Below are positions 14,537 through 23,179 of a stretch of DNA of 37,619 nucleotides, piece after piece; the stretch's first letter is position 1, and every line of letters starts with the position of its first letter. The notes beneath the pieces are model-generated. The model did not search any database, had not been told where the DNA came from, and saw nothing but the letters and a program-made list of their open reading frames with translations. The translations under genes were made by a program, and so were the position numbers. Source of the stretch: Chloroflexota bacterium (lineage in GTDB: Bacteria; Chloroflexota; Dehalococcoidia; Tepidiformales; Tepidiformaceae); NCBI GenBank assembly GCA_026702615.1, contig JAPPBY010000037.1, forward strand, positions 1 to 37,619, in the 5' to 3' direction.

Positions 14537-14542
14537 TAGAAT
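14537..14542 (+). promoter_or_regulatory. -10 element TAGAAT of the DinB-fold gene
   Basis: TAGAAT ends 6 bases before the ATG at 14549, so the transcript should start at the ATG itself. No ribosome-binding site exists. Confidence 0.55.
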
Positions 14543-14548
14543 CCGCCC

Positions 14549-15061
14549 ATGCCAGACAACCCCGACCTCCAGAAGGCACTCGCCCAGCTCGCCGCCACGC
14601 CCAGCAGGCTCGCCCACCTCACCGTCGAGAGCACCGACGAGGACCTCGACGCCGCCCCGGAGAGCGAGTGGTCGGCGCGGGTCGTGCTCGCGCACCTGCG
14701 CGACGCGGAGTCGATGGAGTTCCGCGTGGGTCTGGAGCGGCTGGTCGCCGAGCCGAACCCCGCCCTCTACTTCCTTCCCCCGGACCAGTGGGAGCGCGAG
14801 CGCAACCGGGAGCGCGACGACAAGAGCGTGCTGCTGGGCGACTTCGCGCTGCAGCGGCAGGCGTCGCTGAACCTGATCACAACGATGCGCGACTCCGACT
14901 GGGAGCGGACCGCTCCCGGACCCCGCGACGAACCGATCACGGCCGCGCAGTTCGTCCAGGTCTGGGCGGGGCACGACGCCGCCCACCTGGGGCAGATCGA
15001 GGCGCTCCTGGGCGAAACGGCGGAAGGGGCGCAGGAGCGCCGCGCCCGCCCTCCGGAGTAA
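14549..15061 (+). CDS. DinB/YfiT-like metal-dependent four-helix-bundle protein
   Basis: This 170-residue helical bundle has three family histidines at the usual places: H49 in LAHLRDAE, and H142 and H146 in GHDAAHLGQI. DinB-fold proteins bind Zn or Ni and include thiol transferases (bacillithiol, mycothiol) and damage-inducible proteins of unknown job. The sequence does not pick one. The protein begins with the common helix-rich lead DLQKALAQLAATPSRLAHL and the WSARVVLAHLRDAE segment. Its stop TAA is directly followed by the first base of the dnaE stop on the other strand, with no gap. The upstream TAGAAT suggests leaderless expression. Confidence 0.85.
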   Translation: MPDNPDLQKALAQLAATPSRLAHLTVESTDEDLDAAPESEWSARVVLAHLRDAESMEFRVGLERLVAEPNPALYFLPPDQWERERNRERDDKSVLLGDFALQRQASLNLITTMRDSDWERTAPGPRDEPITAAQFVQVWAGHDAAHLGQIEALLGETAEGAQERRARPPE

Positions 15062-18000
15062 TCAGGCGCCGGCAGCGGCCAGCTGGCGGCCGCGGGAGAG
15101 GCGCGCTGTCCCCTTGTTCGCGGCGAGCACCTTCTCGATGCTGCGGGCGAGCTCGTCGCTGACGGCCGCGCGCTCCAGGTCGAACTCCTGCTCCAGGCCG
15201 TCGGTGTCGTGGATGACGAGACGCACCTCGTCGGAGCCGGGACGGTCCTGCAGGAGGGCCGCGACGCTGCTCAGGAGGGCCTTGTCGGTCATCTCGTCCT
15301 CAGTTTCATAGATGGTGATGACGAGCTGGGCGGAGTCGCGCCCGACCGGCGAGCGCACCGCCGGAGACTCGGCTTCCGTGGTGGCGGCGGGAGGAGGGGG
15401 TGGAGGGGAGGCGCCGTTGCCGTTCCCGTTTGCGTGGCGGGCGGCAGCAGGGGGCGGGGTCTGGGGCGCAGGGGGGCGCTGGGCGGGAGCGCGGCGGCGA
15501 CCGCCACCACGACGCGGTTCCACCTGCCACTCCTCCGGCCGGAAGCCGATGAGGGTGCCCTCGGTCGCATCCCAGGGGGCGGCTCGGCGGGCGCTCAGGT
15601 TGAGCCGGTCGCCACGGTCGCGGCAATCCACCGACGCGAGCACGATCTGGCCCTCCGCCCAAGTGTCCTCGCTGGAGATCTCGAGCACATCGCTCCAGAC
15701 CGCGAGCTCGGCCCGTCCGGACAGGTCCTCGAGCGTGACGAGGTAGTAGCGGCGGTTGTCGCGCGTGTAGCGGACCGTGACCTGCGTGATCATCCCGGCG
15801 ACGCGCACGGTCTGGCCGGCAAGCTCCAGGGAGAGGTCGGCGAGCTGGACGGGGTTGTGCGCGGCCAGCTCCTGGGCGGCGCGGCGGAAGGGGTGCTCGC
15901 TGAGGTACACGCCGAGCAACTCCTTCTCCCAACGCAGCCGCTCCTCCTGCTCCATGGGAGCATCGACCAGCTCCAGCGCAGGCATGGGCGTGTCCACCTC
16001 GCTCCCGAAGAGGTCGAACATGGTCGACTGGCCGCTGTCGCGCAGCTCGCGTTCGCGCTTCGCGAGGTTGGCGATGCGCTCGCTGTTGGCACGCAAGGTG
16101 CCCCGGTCACCGATCTCGTCGAGGGCTCCGGCGAGCGCCAGGTGTTCGATGGTGCGGCTGGTGGCCCCCTCGAGGTCGGCGCGTTTGCAGAAGTCGTCGA
16201 CGTCCCGGTAGGCGCCGTCCTTCAATCGGACGGCGATGATGCCCTCGACCGCCGCCGGGCCGACGTTCTTGATGTCACCCAGGCCGAAGCGAATCGCGAG
16301 CGAGCCGCCGTCGCGTTGCTCGACCGCGAACGTCTTCGTGCTGGCGTTGATGTCGGGGGGGAGCACCTCGATGCCGAGGCGGGTGCACTCGGCGACGGCC
16401 TGGGCGATGCGCTCGAAGGGGTCGGGGGAACTGCCCGCAAGCTGCAGGACGGCGGTCAGGTATTCGACCGGGTGGTTCGTCTTCAGGTAGGCGGTCTGGT
16501 AGGCGATGTTGCCGTAGCACCAGGCGTGGGCCTTGTTGAAGGCGTAGCCGGCGAAGGGCTCGATCAGCTCCCAAACGGCCTTGGCCCGGTCCTCGGGGTA
16601 GCCGTTCGCCGCCGCGCCCTCGATGAAGCGGGAGCTCTCGGCCGCCATCACCTCGGCCTTCTTCTTGCCCATGGCCTTCCGCATCACGTCCGCTTCGCCC
16701 AGCGTGTAGCCGGCGAATCGCTGGGCGATCTGGAGCACCTGGTCCTGGTAGACGATGACGCCGTGGGTATCCGCGAGGATGTCGGCGAGGTCGGGGTGGG
16801 GGTGCTGGATGGCCTCGTCGCCGTGGCTGGCGCGGATGTAAGTGGGAATGTGGGCCATGGGGCCGGGGCGGTAGAGCGCGACCATGGCGCAGATCTCGGC
16901 AATGCTCTTCGGCTTCAGCTCCTGGACGTAGCGCCGCATGCCGGCCGACTCCAGCTGGAACACGCCGAACGTCTCGCCGCGGCCGAGCGTGTCCATGGTT
17001 GCCGGGTCGGCCTCGGGGAGCTTGAGCAGGTCGACCTCAACGCCCGTGGTTTCGCGGACGAGGTCGACCGCGCGGCCGAGGATGGTCAGGTTCGAGAGAC
17101 CGAGGAAGTCGACCTTGAGGAGGCCCATCGCCTCCACCTGCTCCATCGCGAACTGGGTTGTGGGGACGGCGAGATCGTCGCCGCGGCCGGTGCGCTGGAG
17201 GGGGACGACGTCAACGAGCGGTTCGCGGGAGATGACGACGCCGGCGGCGTGCGTACTGGCGTGGCGGGCGACGCCTTCGAGTTGCTGCGCCATATCGACG
17301 AGACGTTTCACCTGCGCGTCGGTGTCGTAGGCCTCCTTGAGATCGGTCGACTGGGTGAGGGCGTCATCGAGCGTGATGTGGAGGGCGTTGGGGACGTAAC
17401 GGGCCACGCGGTCCGTGTCGGCGTAGGTCATACCGAGGGCGCGTCCGACGTCGCGGATGGCCGCCTTTGCGCCGAGGGTTCCGAAGGTGATGATCTGGGC
17501 GACCTTGTCCTCGCCGAAACGCTCGTAGGCGAAGCGGATGACCTCGTCGCGACGGTCGTCGGCGAAGTCGAAGTCGACGTCCGGCATCTGACGGCGCTCG
17601 ACATTGAGGAAGCGCTCGAAGACGAGGTTGTTGGCAACGGGGTCGATGTCGGTGACGCCGAGCGAGTAGAGGGCCAGCGAAGCCGCCGCCGAGCCGCGCA
17701 TGCCCATGGGGATGCGCTCCTTGCGGGCGAAATCCGAGATCTCCTTGACGACGAAGAAGTAGTCGGTGAAGCCGGTCTCACGGAGCACGTCGAGCTCGTA
17801 GTCGAGGCGCTGCTCGAGCTCGGGCGTAAGGGTTCCGACGCGGCCCGTGAGGCCATCGCGGCAAAGCTGGCGCAGGTAGGCGTCGTTGGTGACCCCGTCG
17901 GGCGTATCGGGTTCCGGCAGGAGCGCGCGGTCGAAATTCAGCTCGAGGTCGCAGGCCGCGGCGAGCATCTCCGTGTTCGTGATGACCTCGGGGGTCTCGG

Positions 18001-18751
18001 GGAAGAGCGCGCGCATCTCCTCGTCGCTGCGGAGGTAGTAGCCCTCGCCATCGATACGGAAGCGGTCCTCCTGATCGACGGTGGCATTCGTGCCGATGCA
18101 GAGGAGGACGTCGTGCGCCTCGGCTTCGCCCGCTCTGGTGAAGTGCCCGTCGTTGGTGGCGACGACGGGGATGTCGAGCTCGCGGCCGATGGAGAGGATC
18201 TCGGGGTTGACGCGGCTGAAGCGCTCGACGCCGTGCTCCTGCACCTCGAGCGCGTAGTGCCCGTCGAAGACTTCGCGGTACCAGCGCGCGATCTCGATCG
18301 CGCCGTCCCGGTCGCCCTCGCTCAGGCGCTCGAAGAATTCACTGGAGGGGCAGCCGCTGAGGACGGTGATGCCGGCGCTGTGCTGCTTGAGCAGCTCCCG
18401 GTCGATGCGAGGCTTGTAGTAGAACCCCTCCAGGTTGGACTTGGTGACCAACTGGAGGAGGTTGCGATAGCCGGTCAGGTCGCGGGCGAGCATCGTGAGG
18501 TGGTAGGGCTGGCGCTCGCGATTGCGGCTGTGGCGTGACTCGGGAGCGACGTACGCCTCGAGCCCGATGATCGGCTTGATGCCGCGCTCCTTCGCCTCCC
18601 GGTAGAAATCGAGCGCGCCGTAAAGGGCGCCGTGGTCCGTCATCGCGATGGCTTCCATCCGCAGTTCCTGTGCGCGATCGAGGAGCTGGGGGATGCGGGA
18701 CAGTCCGTCGAGTAGGGAAAATTCTGTGTGCGTGTGTAAGTGCGTGAACAT
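15062..18751 (-). CDS. dnaE: DNA polymerase III alpha subunit (replicative polymerase)
   Basis: This 1229-residue protein is full length for bacterial DnaE1. The order is: an N-terminal PHP domain beginning FTHLHTHTEFSLLDG with its metal-site histidines largely intact, then the Pol IIIalpha palm/fingers with GMRGSAAASL, the acidic PDVDFDF at 390-396 and a second catalytic region around RADAFLGLSNL-type sequence (VDFLGLSNLTILGR), then the tandem HhH region and an OB fold (VRVAGMITQVTVRYTRDNRRYY). After the OB fold comes a low-complexity Arg/Gly then Pro/Ala/Asn linker (about residues 1075-1120) and a final domain of about 100 residues. No DnaQ-type exonuclease is fused, so proofreading may use the PHP site or a separate subunit (inference). 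The ATG at 18751 follows a TACGAT -10 by 15 bases. Confidence 0.97.
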   Translation of the reverse strand: MFTHLHTHTEFSLLDGLSRIPQLLDRAQELRMEAIAMTDHGALYGALDFYREAKERGIKPIIGLEAYVAPESRHSRNRERQPYHLTMLARDLTGYRNLLQLVTKSNLEGFYYKPRIDRELLKQHSAGITVLSGCPSSEFFERLSEGDRDGAIEIARWYREVFDGHYALEVQEHGVERFSRVNPEILSIGRELDIPVVATNDGHFTRAGEAEAHDVLLCIGTNATVDQEDRFRIDGEGYYLRSDEEMRALFPETPEVITNTEMLAAACDLELNFDRALLPEPDTPDGVTNDAYLRQLCRDGLTGRVGTLTPELEQRLDYELDVLRETGFTDYFFVVKEISDFARKERIPMGMRGSAAASLALYSLGVTDIDPVANNLVFERFLNVERRQMPDVDFDFADDRRDEVIRFAYERFGEDKVAQIITFGTLGAKAAIRDVGRALGMTYADTDRVARYVPNALHITLDDALTQSTDLKEAYDTDAQVKRLVDMAQQLEGVARHASTHAAGVVISREPLVDVVPLQRTGRGDDLAVPTTQFAMEQVEAMGLLKVDFLGLSNLTILGRAVDLVRETTGVEVDLLKLPEADPATMDTLGRGETFGVFQLESAGMRRYVQELKPKSIAEICAMVALYRPGPMAHIPTYIRASHGDEAIQHPHPDLADILADTHGVIVYQDQVLQIAQRFAGYTLGEADVMRKAMGKKKAEVMAAESSRFIEGAAANGYPEDRAKAVWELIEPFAGYAFNKAHAWCYGNIAYQTAYLKTNHPVEYLTAVLQLAGSSPDPFERIAQAVAECTRLGIEVLPPDINASTKTFAVEQRDGGSLAIRFGLGDIKNVGPAAVEGIIAVRLKDGAYRDVDDFCKRADLEGATSRTIEHLALAGALDEIGDRGTLRANSERIANLAKRERELRDSGQSTMFDLFGSEVDTPMPALELVDAPMEQEERLRWEKELLGVYLSEHPFRRAAQELAAHNPVQLADLSLELAGQTVRVAGMITQVTVRYTRDNRRYYLVTLEDLSGRAELAVWSDVLEISSEDTWAEGQIVLASVDCRDRGDRLNLSARRAAPWDATEGTLIGFRPEEWQVEPRRGGGRRRAPAQRPPAPQTPPPAAARHANGNGNGASPPPPPPAATTEAESPAVRSPVGRDSAQLVITIYETEDEMTDKALLSSVAALLQDRPGSDEVRLVIHDTDGLEQEFDLERAAVSDELARSIEKVLAANKGTARLSRGRQLAAAGA

Positions 18752-18766
18752 TTTGGTGTGCGGCTC

Positions 18767-18772
18767 ATCGTA
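18767..18772 (-). promoter_or_regulatory. -10 element TACGAT of dnaE
   Basis: TACGAT (minus strand 18772-18767) lies 15 bases before the dnaE ATG. With the usual 6-9 base distance to the first transcribed base the leader would be only a few bases long. The identical hexamer precedes tRNA-His. Confidence 0.45.
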
Positions 18773-18825
18773 CCCCGTAGAGAGTCGCCTGGGGGGCCGG
18801 CCACCAGAAACTCTACCGGCGTGAT

Positions 18826-18841
18826 CCCCCGTCGACGGGGG
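18826..18841 (-). terminator. GC-only palindrome CCCCCGTCGACGGGGG after znuB (possible U-less terminator)
   Basis: A perfect 16-base palindrome sits 64 bases beyond the znuB stop and 54 bases before the dnaE -10. As RNA it makes a six-pair stem with a UCGA loop. No T-run follows on the minus strand (next bases ATCACGCCGG), so a classical intrinsic terminator is not supported. It could be a U-less stop, an operator for dnaE, or a transcript-end protector. The remaining intergenic bases (18752-18904) show nothing else. Confidence 0.35.
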
Positions 18842-18904
18842 CGGTTACGTCACTCTTCGGCAGCCTGAAGCGAACCCACCGGTTATGTCCCAGAGGGTCG
18901 CGGG

Positions 18905-19777
18905 TCAGTCGATGGCGGCGCCTTCGATGGCGGCGAGGCGCTCGCCGCTGCCCGTGCCGGGCCAGCGTGAGCGGGCGACCGCCCAGGCCAGCGCGACTGC
19001 GAAGAGCGCACCCTGCAGGAGCACAACGGTCGCGCCGGAGGAAACGTTGATGAACCAGGAGACGTACACGCCAACAAGTCCGCTCGCACCGCCGAGCAGC
19101 GCGGCCAGCGCAAACATGCGCGTGAACGAGTCGGTCAGGAGGCGGGCGGTGACGGGCGGGATGACCAGCGCCGCCGCGATCAGGGTCGCGCCAAGCACCT
19201 GGAGGGAGGCGATGACGGTAGCGGCGAGCACCAGCGAGAAGAGCGCCTCGACCCAAGGGACGGGCACGCCGTAGGTGCTGGCGACATCGGAGTCGAAGGT
19301 CGTGAAGAGGAGCTGCTTCCAGAAGGCAAAGACGACGGCAGCGGCAAGGACGAGGACGCCGCCTATGACCGTGAGATCACCGCTGGTGATGCCCAGAATC
19401 TCGCCGAAGAGGGCGGCGTCGAAGTCGCGCGTGAACTGGCCGTGGCGGCTGATGAGGGCGACGCCGAGGGCGAAGGCGCAGGTGGTAATGATGCCGATAG
19501 CGGCGTCGCCGCCGATCTGGCGACGGCGGGCGACGGCGTTTATGAGGAGGACGGTGAACACGCCCCAGAGGGTCGCGCCGATGTAGAAGCTGATGCCGGA
19601 AACGAAGGAGACGACGGCCCCGCCGAAAATGCTGTGCGCGAGCCCGTGGCCGATGTAGGCGAGGCTGCGAAGCACGACATAGACGCCGACGGCGCCGCAC
19701 AGCACGCCAACCAGCGTGGCCGCGACCATGCCGCGCACGAAGAACTCGAACTGGAACGGATCGGTCAGGTCGCCCAC
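18905..19777 (-). CDS. znuB: Zinc/manganese-type ABC transporter permease
   Basis: This 290-residue integral membrane protein of the ABC-3 (ZnuB/MntB/TroC) family has about eight hydrophobic segments. It shows LAYIGHGLAHSIFGG and IGGDAAIGIITTCAFALGVALISR, the conserved parts that contact the ATPase, and QVLGATLIAAALVIPPVTARLL. It forms the channel for a divalent metal delivered by the binding protein encoded two genes upstream. The GTG start at 19777 lies 2 bases after the znuC stop, so it is the last gene of the ABC operon. Zn versus Mn versus Fe cannot be told from the permease. Confidence 0.9.
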   Translation of the reverse strand: MGDLTDPFQFEFFVRGMVAATLVGVLCGAVGVYVVLRSLAYIGHGLAHSIFGGAVVSFVSGISFYIGATLWGVFTVLLINAVARRRQIGGDAAIGIITTCAFALGVALISRHGQFTRDFDAALFGEILGITSGDLTVIGGVLVLAAAVVFAFWKQLLFTTFDSDVASTYGVPVPWVEALFSLVLAATVIASLQVLGATLIAAALVIPPVTARLLTDSFTRMFALAALLGGASGLVGVYVSWFINVSSGATVVLLQGALFAVALAWAVARSRWPGTGSGERLAAIEGAAID

Positions 19778-19779
19778 GG

Positions 19780-20652
19780 CTAGCCGCCCACGGGGGTGGC
19801 GGGGAGGGGGGTCTCCTCCGACTCGCCGGTCATGGCGTCGTCGAGGTGCTCGACGACGTAGATGGCGTCGCCCCGGCGCAGCACGAGCATCTCGGCGCCA
19901 TACGTGCGACGCAGGACCTCGGGCGTGAGCACGTCCTCGGGGGAGCCGTCGGCGATGAGCGCGCCCTCGCCCACGCAGACCAGGCGGGGAAGGTGGGTGG
20001 CGACGGCGTTGAGGTCGTGCGTGGACATGAGAATTGTCGTGCCGGCGCGGTTCAGCTCGCCCAGGAGATGCATGATCTCGTGGCGCGTCTTGATGTCGAC
20101 GCCGCTGGTGGGTTCGTCCAGGAGGAGGAGGTCGGGGTCGCCGATGAGGGCGCGGGCAAGGAAGGTGCGCTGCTGCTGACCGCCCGAGAGCGCCCGGATT
20201 TGGCGGTTCGCGAGGTGCCCGATTCCGAGCCGATCGAGGATGTTCGCGAGCAGCTCGCGGTCGTGACGGCGGGGCCAGGGCCGCCAGCCCATCTCCCGCC
20301 AGCGTCCCAGCAGCACCGCCTGGCCGACCGTCAGGGGGAAATTCCAGTTGATCGCCTCGACCTGGGGGACGTAGCCGAGCCGGAGGGCGCGCTCCCCGGC
20401 GCGCGGAGTCGCCTTGATGGCGCCGGCGAAGCGACGGGTCTGGCCAGCGATGGCGCGCAGCAGGGTCGTCTTGCCAGAGCCGCTCGGCCCGACGACCCCG
20501 GCGAACTCGCCGCGCCGCAGGGTGAAGTCGACGTTGCGGAGCACGGGCGTGCGTTCGTAGCCCGTGCTCAGGTCGCTAAGCTCCACGAGGGGTTCGCCGT
20601 CGGGATGGGGCGGCGGGCGGTGTCCGGGGGCGCTCGGCGCAAGCTCAACCAC
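19780..20652 (-). CDS. znuC: Zinc/manganese-type ABC transporter ATPase
   Basis: This 290-residue ABC ATPase has Walker A GPSGSGKTT, Q-loop GYVPQVEAINWNFPLTV (the INWNFP block is typical of metal ABC-3 ATPases), signature ALSGGQQQR, Walker B LLLLDEPTSG and the switch STHDLN. A C-terminal tail of about 40 residues (LRRGDAIYVVEHLDDAMTGE) extends past the nucleotide-binding domain. The start is GTG at 20652, overlapping the end of the binding-protein gene by 8 bases. It energises import through the following permease. Confidence 0.92.
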   Translation of the reverse strand: MVELAPSAPGHRPPPHPDGEPLVELSDLSTGYERTPVLRNVDFTLRRGEFAGVVGPSGSGKTTLLRAIAGQTRRFAGAIKATPRAGERALRLGYVPQVEAINWNFPLTVGQAVLLGRWREMGWRPWPRRHDRELLANILDRLGIGHLANRQIRALSGGQQQRTFLARALIGDPDLLLLDEPTSGVDIKTRHEIMHLLGELNRAGTTILMSTHDLNAVATHLPRLVCVGEGALIADGSPEDVLTPEVLRRTYGAEMLVLRRGDAIYVVEHLDDAMTGESEETPLPATPVGG

Positions 20653-21688
20653 CGACGTGCTCCGCGAAGGGGATCCAGCTGAAGCTCACGTCGAATCCGT
20701 CGAGGGCGGAGGCGTCGCCGCCGAGGCTGGTGACGATGGTGCGGACGTTCTCGACCATCATGGCGAGGTAGGTGTTCTCGGGGTCGCCGCGGTCGCCGGG
20801 GAGGTCGTCGTCACGCAGGGTGGCGACCTGCACGGCGCCGGCCTCGTTGGCGATGGTGTCCAGCACCTCGGAGGGGAACACCTCGGAGCCGAAGATGGCG
20901 GGGGCGCCCGAGGCGCGAATCTGTTTGATCAGGTCGGCCACCTCGCGAGGAGAGGGCTCGGAGAAGTCGGACGGCTGGATCGCGCCGATGATGGTGAAGC
21001 CGTAGCGGGGAGCGAAGTAGGGGAAGGAGTCGTGGTACGTGAGGAGGACACGCTGCGCCACGGGCACGGTTGCGACGGCCGCGTGGATGGCCGCGTCGAG
21101 CTCCTGCAGCCGGGCTACGAAAGCAGCGGTGTTGCCCTCGTAGTAGCTGGCGTTGTCGGCGTCGAGGCGGCTGAGCGCGTCGCGCACGTGGGCGGCGTAT
21201 TCGCCGGCAAGGATGGGGTCGGTCCAGAGGTGGGGGTTGGGGTCGCCGCCGTCGCGGGGGAAGGAGAAGTCGTAGACGTACTCGTCGGGGGTCACGGTGG
21301 CTTCCCCGAGCAGCACGATCTCGACACCGTCCCGGCGGTTCGCCTCGGCGAGCTCGAGTGCGGGGAGCTCGAGGTTGAGGCCGTTGGCGACGATGAGGTC
21401 CGCGCGGGCGATGTCCTGCGCGACGGAGGGGGCAGGTTCGAAGGTGTGGGAGTTGGTGCCCTCGGGGACAATGGCGGTCACGCTGACGCGGTCGCCGCCG
21501 ACGTTCTCGATGATGTTGCGAATGGGCGAAACGGTCGTGACCACATGGATGGTGGAAGCGGTCTCGCCGTCTCTTTCCGGGCCGGTGTCACCACCGCCGC
21601 AGGCCGCGGTCAACCCGCCAAGGAGCAGGAGCAGCGCCGTCGCGGGGGCGAGCCGTCTCAAGGTTCCGGTGATCGCGTGGAGGGGCAC
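20645..21688 (-). CDS. znuA: Zinc/manganese-type substrate-binding lipoprotein
   Basis: This 347-residue cluster A-I metal-binding lipoprotein starts at the GTG at 21688. The signal peptide runs through TALLLLLGGLTAAC, with Cys30 as the lipidation site. Metal-ligand candidates are H81 in NSHTFEPAP, H153 in NPHLWTDP, H219 in TYHDSFPYF, and an acidic residue within DDDLPGDRGDPE (292-304). The His-rich loop that marks many ZnuA proteins is absent, so manganese or iron remain possible. A TTG at 21733 would give a longer form, but the GTG is preceded at 6 bases by TACCCT, as in other leaderless genes here. It is first in the operon with the ATPase and permease. Confidence 0.9.
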   Translation of the reverse strand: MPLHAITGTLRRLAPATALLLLLGGLTAACGGGDTGPERDGETASTIHVVTTVSPIRNIIENVGGDRVSVTAIVPEGTNSHTFEPAPSVAQDIARADLIVANGLNLELPALELAEANRRDGVEIVLLGEATVTPDEYVYDFSFPRDGGDPNPHLWTDPILAGEYAAHVRDALSRLDADNASYYEGNTAAFVARLQELDAAIHAAVATVPVAQRVLLTYHDSFPYFAPRYGFTIIGAIQPSDFSEPSPREVADLIKQIRASGAPAIFGSEVFPSEVLDTIANEAGAVQVATLRDDDLPGDRGDPENTYLAMMVENVRTIVTSLGGDASALDGFDVSFSWIPFAEHVGG

Positions 21689-21694
21689 GACGGC

Positions 21695-21733
21695 AGGGTA
21701 CCGTCCGAGGGTTGCAGTTGCAATTGGATGCAA
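21695..21733 (-). promoter_or_regulatory. Promoter and candidate metal-regulator operator of znuABC
   Basis: TACCCT (minus 21700-21695) ends 6 bases before the GTG start. Upstream, TTGCAATTGGATGCAA at 21718-21733 contains inverted TTGCA/TGCAA arms with a 6-base spacer, and a third TTGCA lies at 21712-21716. It covers about -25 to -45, an ideal repressor position, and is unusually AT-rich for the window. Fur-superfamily regulators (Zur, Mur, Fur) bind AT-rich palindromes of this general kind; which one is inference. Confidence 0.5.
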
Positions 21734-21834
21734 GAAGAGGGTAATGGCATCTGGACGGCTTCGTTACCGCGGGACGCCAACTCCTTTACGTCGCCCCAGT
21801 ACGATCGTTCGAGACGCATGAACAGGAAGAGTGC

Positions 21835-21910
21835 TGGGGTGGACGGAGGGATTTGAACCCTCGATCTTCAGGGCCACAACCTGACGCGTTAACCACTACG
21901 CTACGCCCAC
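21835..21910 (-). tRNA. tRNA-His (anticodon GTG)
   Basis: Read on the minus strand the gene folds as a complete cloverleaf. The acceptor is GTGGGCG with CGTCCAC, the anticodon stem is TCAGG/CCTGA around the loop TTGTGGC (anticodon GTG), and the T stem is GAGGG/CCCTC around TTCAAAT. The discriminator is C (21838) and CCA is encoded (21837-21835). The base before the acceptor, at 21911, is G on the minus strand, giving the G-1 that pairs with C73 and is unique to tRNA-His. It lies upstream of znuA on the same strand. Confidence 0.95.
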
Positions 21911-21921
21911 CGCGCAGGCTG

Positions 21922-21927
21922 ATCGTA
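21922..21927 (-). promoter_or_regulatory. -10 element TACGAT of tRNA-His
   Basis: TACGAT on the minus strand ends 10 bases before the G-1 position of tRNA-His, so transcription would start close to the mature 5' end. The short divergent region shared with the acyl-CoA dehydrogenase gene (21912-21979) also holds that gene's TACACT. Confidence 0.45.
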
Positions 21928-21964
21928 CCCAAGCCCAGCGCCAGCGGCTAACGCCCATCCCGCC

Positions 21965-21970
21965 TACACT
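21965..21970 (+). promoter_or_regulatory. -10 element TACACT of the acyl-CoA dehydrogenase gene
   Basis: TACACT ends 9 bases before the ATG at 21980; no ribosome-binding site lies between. This is the same hexamer as before the esterase gene at 72 and again implies a leaderless mRNA. Confidence 0.5.
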
Positions 21971-21979
21971 ATCGCCGCC

Positions 21980-23158
21980 ATGGATTTCCACCTGCCGACC
22001 GAGACCGAGCGCTGGCGCGGCGAGCTCGTCGAGTTCCTGGGCGCGGAGATTCCCGAGGGCTTCGAGGGCGACGACGACTTCTTCGATAACGAGGAGCAGG
22101 CGCCGTTCGCCAGGCAGTTCATGCGGAAACTCGGTGAGCGGACGTGGCTGGCTCCGCCCTGGCCGACGGAGTACGGCGGCATGGGCGCGACCGCGCTCGA
22201 ACAGATGGTGCTGAACGAGGAGCTGGCCTATCACCGCGCGCCCTCGGGCGGACGGCTGTTCACGATCGGCATCACGGGTCCGACGGTGCTGGTGCACGGC
22301 ACAGAGGAGCAGAAAGCGCGCCTTCTCCCGGAGATGGCCTCGGGCGAGGCGTGGTACTGCCAGGGGTTCAGCGAGCCGGAGACCGGCAGCGACCTCGCTT
22401 CCCTCCAGACGCGCGCGGTGCGCGACGGCGACGACTACGTGATCCAGGGCCAGAAGATCTGGACCTCGAACGCGCACCTCGCCGACAAGATGATCGTGCT
22501 GGCGCGGACGGACCAGGACGTGCAGAAGCACCGCGGCATCAGCGCCTTCATCCTGGACATGCACGCCCCCGGCGTGACCGTGCAGCCGGTGCCCAACATC
22601 GCCTACCGCAACGACTTCAACCAGGTGTTCTTCGAGGACGTGCGCGTGCCCGCCGACGACCTGCTTGGCGGCGAGAACAACGGCTGGCGCGTCGCGATGA
22701 CGGTGCTCGACTACGAGCGCTCGAACATCGCCGCCATCAGCGGGGCGCGGCGCACGGTGGCCGACCTCATTCGCTGGGCCAAGGAGGAGCACGGCGGCCT
22801 GCGCCCGTGGGACGACATCCACGTGCGCAACAAACTGGCGGGGCTCTACGCCGAGGGCGAGATCGGGCGGCTGGTCGCGTACCGGACGGCCTGGCTGCAG
22901 TCGAAGGGCGAGGTGCCGAACTACGAGGCGAGCATCGGCAAGGTGTGGTTCGCGATGTACGGCATCAAGGTGGCGAACGCGGGCGTGAACCTGATGGGCG
23001 GCTACGGGCAGCTGGCGCCGGGCTCGAAGTGGGCGCAGCTTCATGGCCGGGTCGAAACCTCGTACCTGCTCGCGGTGTCGGGACCGATCGCGGGCGGCGC
23101 CGGGGAGATCCAGCGCGACATCATCGCCACACGGGGCCTGGGGCTACCTCGCGGCTAG
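21980..23158 (+). CDS. Acyl-CoA dehydrogenase family protein
   Basis: This 392-residue FAD enzyme has a full-length acyl-CoA dehydrogenase layout: an N-terminal helical domain with WLAPPWPTEYGGMGAT, the middle domain with CQGFSEPETGSDLASLQTRAV and IQGQKIWTSNAHLADKMIVLART, and a C-terminal domain with GGAGEIQRDIIATRGLGLPR. The subgroup resembles the actinobacterial FadE-like enzymes that act on unusual acyl chains (sterol side chains, branched or dicarboxylic CoA esters), since the active-site base is not obvious. The substrate cannot be assigned. It stands alone, with no thiolase or enoyl hydratase next to it, and is probably leaderless. It converges with the transglycosylase-like gene with a 21-base gap. 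Confidence 0.9.
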   Translation: MDFHLPTETERWRGELVEFLGAEIPEGFEGDDDFFDNEEQAPFARQFMRKLGERTWLAPPWPTEYGGMGATALEQMVLNEELAYHRAPSGGRLFTIGITGPTVLVHGTEEQKARLLPEMASGEAWYCQGFSEPETGSDLASLQTRAVRDGDDYVIQGQKIWTSNAHLADKMIVLARTDQDVQKHRGISAFILDMHAPGVTVQPVPNIAYRNDFNQVFFEDVRVPADDLLGGENNGWRVAMTVLDYERSNIAAISGARRTVADLIRWAKEEHGGLRPWDDIHVRNKLAGLYAEGEIGRLVAYRTAWLQSKGEVPNYEASIGKVWFAMYGIKVANAGVNLMGGYGQLAPGSKWAQLHGRVETSYLLAVSGPIAGGAGEIQRDIIATRGLGLPRG

Positions 23159-23179
23159 CCTGGTCAGGCCTGGGGCCGG

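Noticed and set aside
15209-18538. A long open frame on the plus strand across most of dnaE
   Set aside because: It is antisense to a complete dnaE with every catalytic block. Its composition (runs of Gly, Val, Glu, Asp) is the usual shadow of GC-rich codons read backwards.
18826-18841. A classical Rho-independent terminator after znuB
   Set aside because: The stem is perfect but no T-run follows on the minus strand; it is listed only as a possible U-less terminator or operator.
21658-21819. A 53-codon minus-strand frame between tRNA-His and znuA (MRLERSYWGDVKELASRG at its start)
   Set aside because: It has no ribosome-binding site or nearby -10, overlaps the znuA signal peptide in another frame, and runs through the candidate operator; kept only as a possibility.
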